Source: Sphingobium yanoikuyae (lineage in GTDB: Bacteria; Pseudomonadota; Alphaproteobacteria; Sphingomonadales; Sphingomonadaceae). From it: a DNA stretch of 64,000 bases. A program made the translations under genes and the position numbers. Of the stretch, positions 17,629 to 25,155 are shown in pieces (position 1 is the first letter of the stretch; each line of letters begins with the position of its first letter). Location: NCBI RefSeq assembly GCF_013001025.1, contig NZ_CP053021.1, forward strand, positions 5,153,001 through 5,217,000, given 5' to 3'. The notes under the pieces were generated by a model. That model did not search any database. It was given only the letters and a program-made list of their open reading frames with translations, and was not told the origin of the DNA.

Positions 17629-18468
17629 ATGGCAGGGGAGCTGGCGGGCAAGGTCGCCATCGTCACCGGCGGCGCGGGCGGCATCGGCCGCGCCACGGTG
17701 GAGCTGTTCGTGGCCGAAGGGGCCAAGGTGCTGATCGCCGACCGCGATGGGACGGCCGGCACCGCGCTGGCCGCCACGCTCGGGCCATCGGCGCTGTTCA
17801 TGGCCGTCGATGTCGCCGATCGGGACCAGGTGCAGGCGATGGTCGCGCGCGCGGTCGATGCCTTTGGCGGGTTGCACATCCTGTTCAACAACGCCGGGGT
17901 CAGTTGCGCGCCCTTCCCACACTTCCTGGACGACAGCCTGGCCGATTTCGACCGGGTCATGGGCGTCAACCTGTTGGGGCCGATGCTGGGGACGCAGGCG
18001 GCGGCACGGCACATGAAGGATCATGGTGGCGGCGTCATCCTCAACAATGCCTCGATCGCAGGCTTGCTCGCCGGGCAGGCGATGATGAGCTATCGCGCGT
18101 CCAAGGCGGGGCTGATCCAATTCTCCAAATCGGTGGCGATCGACCTGGCGCAGCATGGCATCCGCGTGAACTGCCTGGTGCCCGGCCATATCCGCACCAG
18201 CCTGTCCTCCTTCAGCGCCCAGGGGGCAGAGGCGGACCGGGCGGCGCGGGTCGATGCCGCGATCGATGCGGTCTACCTGTCCAACCAGCCCTTGAAGCGA
18301 CGCGGCGTGCCGGACGACGTGGCACAGGCGGCGCTGTTCCTGGCCAGCGACCGGGCGCGGCAGATCACTGGCATCGCCATGCCGGTCGAGGGCGGAGTGG
18401 TGGCCGGTGATCCGGTCAACCATCTGGAGGATATATTGACGGCGCGGGCTCAGGCGCTTTTGGACTGA
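17629..18468 (+). CDS. SDR family oxidoreductase
   Basis: 279 residues. Motifs: TGGAGGIGRA for NAD(P), NNAGVS, a catalytic Ser in NNASIAGLLAG and YRASK. It starts 5 bases after the P450 stop, and probably oxidises the alcohol produced by the P450 (inference). An alternative TTG start at 17620 would overlap the P450 stop; the ATG at 17629 is preferred. Its 3' end runs 19 bases into the convergent regulator gene. Confidence 0.9.
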   Translation: MAGELAGKVAIVTGGAGGIGRATVELFVAEGAKVLIADRDGTAGTALAATLGPSALFMAVDVADRDQVQAMVARAVDAFGGLHILFNNAGVSCAPFPHFLDDSLADFDRVMGVNLLGPMLGTQAAARHMKDHGGGVILNNASIAGLLAGQAMMSYRASKAGLIQFSKSVAIDLAQHGIRVNCLVPGHIRTSLSSFSAQGAEADRAARVDAAIDAVYLSNQPLKRRGVPDDVAQAALFLASDRARQITGIAMPVEGGVVAGDPVNHLEDILTARAQALLD

Positions 18469-19700
18469 GCCCCGTCCGCAGCGGCGCGCACCATCGTGCG
18501 CAGGTCCAGCATGGCCTGGGCGCCGGCTCTGGCGGCCTCGGCCGGCGTCAGGCCGAAACAGGTCTTGCGATGACCCGATATGACGCCGGAAAAGAGCGCG
18601 GCCTCCAGCGGCGCGACCTCCCGGCCCAGGATCGCGCGGAGCAGGCCGCCGCTGGTGCGGCCGCGCCGATAGCGCAACTGGGGGGCGAAATCGCGCAGGT
18701 CACCATCGCGCGCGGCGGCCAGCATCAGTTCGTCGATCGCCGGCAGGATGCGGTCGTTGCGGGGCGGGGGATTGGAATAGCGCGCGAGCAACTGCTCGTC
18801 GGTCAATGTCACTGCCTCCGGCACGGTGCCGCCGCCCGATTCCACCGCCTTGCGATAGATCATCTCGAACGCTGCGCGGACCAGTTCGGCGCTGGACCGG
18901 AAATTATAGGAAACGACGCCCAGCGTCAGGCCGGCCCGCGTGGCGACGGCGCGATGGGTCAGGGCCGCCATGCCGTCCTGCGCCAGCACATCGGCAGCCG
19001 CCTCGGCAATCTGTTCCATCGTGCCGCTGCTGATCGTCTGTTCGGGCAGGGCAAGGTCGGCCTGTTCGCGGGCGAACTGACGCCAATGGGCGGCACGCAC
19101 CGGACGCCCGCACAGCCAGTCGTTCCAGCCGGCGCACAACTCTTCCAGTCCCGCGCGGTCGACCGGTCGGCGCCAGCGCATCAGGTGCAGCGTCGCTTCG
19201 CCATCGAACAGATAGGCGGTGAAGGCGCCCCGGCCCGGATGGCCACAGCGCGCGCAGACCTCTTCCCAGAAATTGCGCCACATCGTCGTCCAGCGTTGGG
19301 CGACCGGGCCATAGCGATCCTCCCGCGCGGCGATCAGCTGACATTCGCGCCAGGCGAAGGCCAGCCGGCGCTGTTCCTCGCACCATTGGTCGATCAGCGC
19401 GGCGAGGAGGGGCGCAAAGGCGTCACGCGACAGGGGCGCGGCGCCCTCCAGTTCCGCCAGCCGCGCCGCGCACCAGCGTTCCGACTCGCGCTGGGCCTGT
19501 TCGTGGCTGGAAAGAAACAACTGTTCCAGTGATCCGAAGTGGTGATAGATTCCGGATGCGGGGGTCTGGGCCAGGCGGCTGATCGCGCGGGCCGATGTGC
19601 CGCTCGCGCCATCACGTTCCCATAGATCGATAACCGCCTCGATAAGCCGCGCCATTGCGCCGATTTCCGATGTTTTTTCTGAATGTGCCGCCGTCGCCAT
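18450..19700 (-). CDS. Double TetR-family transcriptional regulator (two HTH domains in one chain)
   Basis: 416 residues, about twice the usual TetR length. Residues from about 15 hold a first TetR N-terminal domain (ARAISRLAQTPASGIYHHFG), followed by a ligand-domain-like helical region. A second TetR DNA-binding domain follows at about residues 215-265 (HRAVATRAGLTLGVVSYNF). Such a fused pair could bind DNA like a built-in dimer. The ATG at 19700 is preceded by AAAGGA. It faces the TonB receptor gene, and a palindrome at 19803-19818 is a candidate operator. It may regulate the whole locus (inference). Confidence 0.88.
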   Translation of the reverse strand: MATAAHSEKTSEIGAMARLIEAVIDLWERDGASGTSARAISRLAQTPASGIYHHFGSLEQLFLSSHEQAQRESERWCAARLAELEGAAPLSRDAFAPLLAALIDQWCEEQRRLAFAWRECQLIAAREDRYGPVAQRWTTMWRNFWEEVCARCGHPGRGAFTAYLFDGEATLHLMRWRRPVDRAGLEELCAGWNDWLCGRPVRAAHWRQFAREQADLALPEQTISSGTMEQIAEAAADVLAQDGMAALTHRAVATRAGLTLGVVSYNFRSSAELVRAAFEMIYRKAVESGGGTVPEAVTLTDEQLLARYSNPPPRNDRILPAIDELMLAAARDGDLRDFAPQLRYRRGRTSGGLLRAILGREVAPLEAALFSGVISGHRKTCFGLTPAEAARAGAQAMLDLRTMVRAAADGAQSKSA

Positions 19701-19802
19701 AGCGTCCTTTATGCCATATCCCGCCAAACTGGCAAAGGCTGCGTCGGGGCGATATCCGTGTCTCGCCGCTGTCATATTGCCGCTGTTCCTGTCATCAAAC
19801 TG

Positions 19803-19818
19803 AGATACATATGTAACT
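19803..19818. promoter_or_regulatory. Palindromic operator candidate between TetR-type regulator and TonB receptor
   Basis: AGATACATATGTAACT is a 16-base palindrome with one mismatched pair; its inner TACATATGTA is perfect. It lies in the 181-base divergent interval between the double-TetR gene and the TonB receptor, about 65 bases before the receptor start. Sites of this size and symmetry are typical for TetR dimers. Binding is inferred. Confidence 0.5.
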
Positions 19819-19881
19819 GCGGCTGCATACAGGCGTTCTAACTGCCCCTCCGAATTCAATATCATTCGGGGGATACGCATC

Positions 19882-22146
19882 ATGAAATGTTCGTCTGTCC
19901 TGCGCCGTCGCGCACTCATTCTGGCCGGCACCATGCTGATGGGGGCGGGCTTCGTGGCTCAGGCCCATGCGGAGGACGCGCCGCTTGACGAAGGGGATGC
20001 CGGCCTTGGTTCGATTGTCGTCACCGCACAGAAGACCGAGACCAATCTGCAGAAGACGCCGATCGCCATTTCGGTGCTGGGCAGCGATGATCTCAAGGCG
20101 CGCAGCGTGGTGAGCCTGAAGGATCTGGGCGACGGGGCGGTGCCGTCGCTGCGCATCGCCCCCTTTGCGTCGCGCAATTCAGCGCTGACCGTCGGCATTC
20201 GCGGCATCGTGCCGTTCGACGCCAACCAGCCCAGCCGCGACGCGGGCGTCGGCATCTATATTGACGGCGTCTATCTCGGCCGCTCGCAGGGGCTGGGCAC
20301 CGCCCTGTTCGACATCGAACGGATTGAGGTGCTGAAGGGGCCGCAGGGCACGTTGTTCGGCCGCAATTCGACCGGCGGCGCGCTCAGCATCGTCAGCAGG
20401 AAGCCGGGCGGCGAGTTTCACCTCAGCCAGACCATGGGCGTCATGAATTATGACGGCTATAAGGTCGAAACCCATCTCGACCTGCCCAGCTTCGCCAATG
20501 TCAGCGTCAAGCTGGACGCGCTCGTCACCAAGCGCGGCGGCACCACCGACAATCCGATGGCGGGCGAGGAGGATTATAACCAGCTCGACCAGCGCGGCAT
20601 GCACGGCGCAGTGCTGTGGGAACCGAGCAGCCGCTTCTCCGCCCAATATGATTTCGACACCTCCTATGACGCCAGCACGCCCTATTATTTCCAGATGCTG
20701 GGCAAGTCGGATCGTCTGCCGGTCGCGGACATGGTCGAGGTCCAGCCCGATCGGGCCAGGACCGCGGACATCGGCGTGCCGATCCAGAAGAGCATCGGCA
20801 AGACCCATGGCCATGCGCTGCATATGGACTGGCAGGTCGCCGATGGCATCAACCTGCGCTCCATCACTTCCTATCGTGAGCTGAGCCAGAGCCAATATGA
20901 CAATGGCGGCGCGCATCAGGGTGCCTTCGCCCCCTATGCCAAGTTTGCGCGCTACAGCCTGGCGGGCCTCGACCAGAATCAGTTCAGTCAGGAAGTGCAG
21001 TTGGTAGGTTCGCTCTCGCGCGTCGATTTCGTCGCCGGCGCCTATTATTATCATGAAAAGGGCGAGGATTGGGCCTGGGCGCCCTATACCATGCAGTGGG
21101 GCGCAACCGCGGCCGATGCGCCGACCCGCCTGCCGACGCTGGAAGCCGGTCAGGTCACGCCCTATCCGGACCGTGCCAGCGACGCCAAGGCGGACAGTTT
21201 CGCCCTCTATGGGCAGGCGACCTGGACCCCGGCGATCCTCGACGATGCGCTGCACCTGACCGGCGGCGCGCGCTACACCCGTGACAAGAAGAGCGGCGAC
21301 CTGTTCAAGGTCAATGGCGTCGACAAGGATTTCCGTTTCGACATTTCCAGCAGCCGGATCGACCCGACCGTCACTCTGGCGTTCGACGCGACCGACAATA
21401 TCCATCTCTATGGCAAATGGGGGACCGCCTATCGCGCCGGCGGCGCCAATTCCCGCTCCGTCACCTATCGCGCCTATAAGCCCGAAGAGGTCGAAACCTC
21501 TGAAATCGGCTTCAAGGGCGAGTTCCTCGACCGTCATGTCCGGCTGAACCTGGCGGCCTACAAGACGATCTACAAGAATCAGCAGATCGACTTCAACGCG
21601 GTGCTGTCCGAAGTGCCGGGCGGTCCGACCCGCACCACGATCGAGACCGTCAATGTCGATGGCCATGGCACGATCAAGGGCTTCGAGGCGGATCTGGTGG
21701 TGATGCCGGTCGAGGGGCTGACGCTGACCGCCGCCTATGCCTATACCAAGGGCGATCTGGCACAGGCGGCCAACCCCTTTGCCGGCAATGCGCTGCAGAC
21801 CGTGTTCGTGGTCTACACGCCCAAGAACGCCTTCAGCGGCGCGATCGACTATAGCCTGCCGCTCAATTGGGCGACGCTGCGCGCCCATGTCGATGCCAAT
21901 GGCGGCGATGGCTATCATTCCCAGTCCAGCGACGCGGCGCTGACCGACTCTTCCTTCCTGGTGAATGCCCGCCTGTCGCTCGCCGACATCACGCTCAAGG
22001 GCGACGCCAAGCTCCAGATTTCGGCCTGGTCGCGCAACCTGTTCAACGAACAGCACACCTTCTTCCAGACCGGCTCTTCGTCGCTGCAACTGGGCATTTT
22101 CAACGAACCGCGCACCTATGGCCTGGAAGCCATGGTGCGCTTCTAA
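19882..22146 (+). CDS. TonB-dependent outer-membrane receptor
   Basis: 754 residues. There is a signal peptide (cleavage near AQAHA), a TonB-box-like GSIVVTAQK, a plug domain with RIEVLKGPQGTLFGRNSTGG, and a C-terminal beta barrel ending in aromatic residues (MVRF). It imports a substrate across the outer membrane using TonB energy. It lies between the catabolic operons and a phosphatase gene 22 bases downstream, so it probably imports the pathway substrate rather than a siderophore (inference). It diverges from the double-TetR regulator. Confidence 0.93.
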   Translation: MKCSSVLRRRALILAGTMLMGAGFVAQAHAEDAPLDEGDAGLGSIVVTAQKTETNLQKTPIAISVLGSDDLKARSVVSLKDLGDGAVPSLRIAPFASRNSALTVGIRGIVPFDANQPSRDAGVGIYIDGVYLGRSQGLGTALFDIERIEVLKGPQGTLFGRNSTGGALSIVSRKPGGEFHLSQTMGVMNYDGYKVETHLDLPSFANVSVKLDALVTKRGGTTDNPMAGEEDYNQLDQRGMHGAVLWEPSSRFSAQYDFDTSYDASTPYYFQMLGKSDRLPVADMVEVQPDRARTADIGVPIQKSIGKTHGHALHMDWQVADGINLRSITSYRELSQSQYDNGGAHQGAFAPYAKFARYSLAGLDQNQFSQEVQLVGSLSRVDFVAGAYYYHEKGEDWAWAPYTMQWGATAADAPTRLPTLEAGQVTPYPDRASDAKADSFALYGQATWTPAILDDALHLTGGARYTRDKKSGDLFKVNGVDKDFRFDISSSRIDPTVTLAFDATDNIHLYGKWGTAYRAGGANSRSVTYRAYKPEEVETSEIGFKGEFLDRHVRLNLAAYKTIYKNQQIDFNAVLSEVPGGPTRTTIETVNVDGHGTIKGFEADLVVMPVEGLTLTAAYAYTKGDLAQAANPFAGNALQTVFVVYTPKNAFSGAIDYSLPLNWATLRAHVDANGGDGYHSQSSDAALTDSSFLVNARLSLADITLKGDAKLQISAWSRNLFNEQHTFFQTGSSSLQLGIFNEPRTYGLEAMVRF

Positions 22147-22168
22147 AATAGAGGGAGAGAGAAAGATT

Positions 22169-23260
22169 ATGCGCAAGATGATGATCCGCGCCGCGCTGGC
22201 GGCGCTGCCCCTGACGATGCCGGCCGCAGCCTTCGCCGGCACCATCGCCGATCCGGTGGTGGAACGGGTGGCGCCCGACAAGCTGACGATCCGCTGGCAG
22301 GATGCCGATCCGGTCGATCTGTTGCAGGTCGACCGCCCCGATGCCCCCATCGCCAATGCTACGCTGGTGGCGGCCGGGGACAAGGACGGCGTGCAGGAGG
22401 TGCAGGTGGCGCCGGGCACCCGCCCCTATTTCCTGCTGCGCGACAGCAAGAGCGGCGCGGTGACGCGCGTGGCCGAGCGTGTGCTGGTGATGGAGCAATC
22501 CTCCAATTTCCGGGATCTGGGCGGCTATCCGGCGGCCGGTGGCAAGCATGTCCGCTGGGGCCGGATCTACCGGTCGGGCGGGCAGGCGATGCTGACCCCG
22601 GCCGACGTGGCGCAGGTGAAGGCGCTGGGCGTTGCCAATCTGGTCGACCTGCGCTCGGACGAGGAACGGCTGTTCGCGCCGACCAAGCTGGACGGCATCG
22701 CCTATAATGCGGTTGGCTATTCGATGGCCGCGATGATGAGCGGCATGAAGTTCGATGCCAAGAATATGGACATGGCCAAGCAGGCTGAAGCCTATGCCGG
22801 CACCTATCGCGGCATGGCGACCCAGTTGAAGCCGCAACTGCGTATCGTCTTCGCCCGCCTGCTGTCGAAGGACGGGCCGCTGCTCTACAATTGCTCGGCC
22901 GGGCAGGACCGCACCGGCTTTGTCAGCGCGATGATCCTGTCGGCGCTGGGCGTACCGCGCGATGTCATCTATCGCGACTATGTGCTCTCGACGCCGTCGC
23001 GCCGCCCGCAATATGAAGTCCCGCCGATGAGCGATGCCGTCGCGCAGAGCAGCCCGATCGCCGGCATGTTCGCACAGATGCAGAAGGGCGGAGCGATGGC
23101 CAAGGCCAATCCGCTGGTGCTGCCCGACGGCACGCCCTTCCTGACCTATGCCTTCGCCGAAATCGACAAGCGCTGGGGTTCAGTCGATGCCTATCTGGCT
23201 CAGGAAATCGGCCTGACGCCGGTGGACATTGCGGCGCTGCGCACCACCTATCTGGAATAA
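22169..23260 (+). CDS. Exported tyrosine-protein phosphatase (IphP-like)
   Basis: 363 residues with a signal peptide (AALPLTMPAAAFA). After an N-terminal beta-rich segment, the phosphatase domain has NFRDLGGYPAAGGK and a P-loop CSAGQDRTG, with nucleophile Cys242 and Arg248 (C-x5-R). IphP-like enzymes hydrolyse phosphotyrosine/phosphoserine or phosphoinositides, often outside the cytoplasm. The ATG follows GGGAGAGAG and the gene is co-transcribed with the TonB receptor. It could remove phosphate from an imported ligand (inference). Confidence 0.9.
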   Translation: MRKMMIRAALAALPLTMPAAAFAGTIADPVVERVAPDKLTIRWQDADPVDLLQVDRPDAPIANATLVAAGDKDGVQEVQVAPGTRPYFLLRDSKSGAVTRVAERVLVMEQSSNFRDLGGYPAAGGKHVRWGRIYRSGGQAMLTPADVAQVKALGVANLVDLRSDEERLFAPTKLDGIAYNAVGYSMAAMMSGMKFDAKNMDMAKQAEAYAGTYRGMATQLKPQLRIVFARLLSKDGPLLYNCSAGQDRTGFVSAMILSALGVPRDVIYRDYVLSTPSRRPQYEVPPMSDAVAQSSPIAGMFAQMQKGGAMAKANPLVLPDGTPFLTYAFAEIDKRWGSVDAYLAQEIGLTPVDIAALRTTYLE

Positions 23261-23287
23261 GCGCCGCTTATTCCGGATCGGCATGAA

Positions 23288-23320
23288 GGGCGCGGCGGGA
23301 TTCATTATCCCGTCGCGCCC
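23288..23320 (+). terminator. Stem-loop after the receptor/phosphatase operon
   Basis: A 14-bp stem (GGGCGCGGCGGGAT with its complement, one G-U pair) encloses a 5-base loop TCATT, 27 bases after the phosphatase stop. There is no clear T-run after it, so it may work as an RNA 3' stabiliser or a weak terminator. Confidence 0.6.
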
Positions 23321-23380
23321 GCATGACGCTAGGAGGCTGGAAAAGGGTGCGCTATCCTTGTCCCGCTTTCTGGAGGCCAT

Positions 23381-24793
23381 ATGATTTTCCGTTCGATCGA
23401 CCCGGCCAGCGACACGCTCCTGTGGGAAGGGGAGGCGGCCGATGCCGCGACCTGTGCAGCGGCCGTGACGCGCGCCCGCGCTGCCTTCCCGGCCTGGGCG
23501 GCACTGCCACAGGCCGAACGCGAGGATCATGTCCGGCGCTACAAGGCGCTGCTGTCGGACCGCAGCGATGCCTTTGCCAAGGCGATCGCGCGCGAGACCG
23601 GCAAGCCGCTATGGGAGGCGAAGACCGAAATCGCCTCGATGATCGGCAAGGTCGACATCTCGATCGCGGCGCAGGCCGAACGCGCCGGATCGCGCGAGCA
23701 GGCTACCCCGTTCGGCCGAGCGGTGCTGCGCCACAAGCCGCATGGCGTGATGGCGGTGCTTGGCCCCTATAATTTCCCCGGCCATCTGCCCAACGGCCAT
23801 ATCGTGCCGGCCCTGCTGGCAGGCGATGTGGTCATCTTCAAGCCGTCCGAACTGACCCCGCTGGTGGGCGAACTGATGGCGCAGGCGTTTCGCGACGCGG
23901 GCCTGCCCGATGGCGTCTTCACCTTGCTGCAGGGCGGGCGGGATACTGGTGCGGTGCTGATCGCACAGGATATCGACGGCCTGCTGTTCACCGGATCGGC
24001 GGCGGCGGGCGCGCATTTCTCGCGCGTGATGGCCGACCGGCCGGGCGTGATCCTGGCGCTGGAACTGGGCGGCAATAATCCGCTGATTGCCTGGGACGGT
24101 GATGCGCAGGCGGTCGCCTCGATCATCGTCCAGTCGGCCTTCATCACTGCGGGCCAGCGCTGTTCCTGCGCGCGCCGGCTGATCCTGCCGCAGGGCGCGG
24201 CGGGCGACGCGATCCTGGACGCGACGGTGGCGCTGGCCCGGCGGCTGACGATCGGGGCATGGGACAGCCAGCCTGAGCCTTATATGGGTGCGCTGATCTC
24301 CGCCGAGGCGGCTGCTCATGCCAAGGCGCGCCATGCGGCATTGCTGGCGCTTGGCGGTGTAGAGTTGCTGCCGCTGGAACAGCCGGCAGACCTCGGCGGT
24401 GCCTTCCTGACGCCGGGTATCATCGACATGACCGGCGTGGATGCCCCCGACGAGGAGATTTTCGCGCCGCTGTTGCAGGTGATCCGCGTCGCCGATTTCG
24501 ACGCGGCGATCGCGGCGGCCAATGCGACCCACTACGGCCTGGCGGCCGGCCTCGTATCCGCCGACGATGCGCTGTGGGACCGGTTCCTGCTGGAAAGCCG
24601 CGCCGGCGTCGTCAACCGCAACCGGCCGACCACCGGCGCCAGCGGCGCGATGCCGTTCGGCGGCCTGGGTGCGTCGGGCAACCACCGCCCCAGCGCCTAT
24701 TATGCCGCCGATTACTGCGCCTATCCGGTCGCCAGTTTCGAGGCGGCGCAGGTGCTGGATCTGACCGCGGATATCAAGGGCTTGGCGGGCTAG
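23381..24793 (+). CDS. astD: N-succinylglutamate 5-semialdehyde dehydrogenase (AstD-like)
   Basis: 470 residues, aldehyde dehydrogenase superfamily. GPYNFPGHLPNGHIVPALLA is characteristic of AstD; the general base is Glu228 (LELGGNN) and the nucleophile Cys261 (AGQRCSC). AstD oxidises succinylglutamate semialdehyde to succinylglutamate with NAD in the arginine succinyltransferase pathway. No other ast genes are in the window, so an isolated aldehyde oxidation role is also possible. Confidence 0.85.
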   Translation: MIFRSIDPASDTLLWEGEAADAATCAAAVTRARAAFPAWAALPQAEREDHVRRYKALLSDRSDAFAKAIARETGKPLWEAKTEIASMIGKVDISIAAQAERAGSREQATPFGRAVLRHKPHGVMAVLGPYNFPGHLPNGHIVPALLAGDVVIFKPSELTPLVGELMAQAFRDAGLPDGVFTLLQGGRDTGAVLIAQDIDGLLFTGSAAAGAHFSRVMADRPGVILALELGGNNPLIAWDGDAQAVASIIVQSAFITAGQRCSCARRLILPQGAAGDAILDATVALARRLTIGAWDSQPEPYMGALISAEAAAHAKARHAALLALGGVELLPLEQPADLGGAFLTPGIIDMTGVDAPDEEIFAPLLQVIRVADFDAAIAAANATHYGLAAGLVSADDALWDRFLLESRAGVVNRNRPTTGASGAMPFGGLGASGNHRPSAYYAADYCAYPVASFEAAQVLDLTADIKGLAG

Positions 24794-25155
24794 TCCGCAC
24801 CGCAAGATTGACGGCGAAGGTGACAGGTCTTCGCCATTATCATGCCTGGCTTCCCGCTGCTCCGGCGGCGGGGGCATGTTGCGCTGCCGGCGCGAATCCC
24901 GCTGTCGCCACAGCCGTCCTCCATCAAGCCATTGTCTTGACAAGGTTCCATATCGTGGAACCCTGTTTCGTTATCATGTCATTCATCGATGATATGGCTC
25001 GTTTCGTCGCAAAGGCGGCGCCATCCTCGCGTGTCCATATATAGATATGAATACCCAATATATGGGATATCAAAGGGTTGTCGCGGCGGGGTCTGGTCGC
25101 GGTCGACCTCAAACCCGTGCCCAAACGGGGGGGCACGCATAGGGAGGATGTTTAA
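24794..25155. promoter_or_regulatory. Regulatory interval upstream of the pectin locus, with inverted repeat 24944-24962
   Basis: 362 bases without a convincing gene. A small hairpin (GGCGAAG/CTTCGCC at 24813-24835) may end astD transcription. GGTTCCATATCGTGGAACC at 24944-24962 is a perfect 7-bp inverted repeat with 5-base spacer and overlaps the end of a TTGACA (24937-24942), as an operator would. Further on are a 10-base palindrome TCATCGATGA and an AT-rich stretch near 25037-25075. The receptor start is preceded by GGGAGG. Which regulator binds is unknown. Confidence 0.45.
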
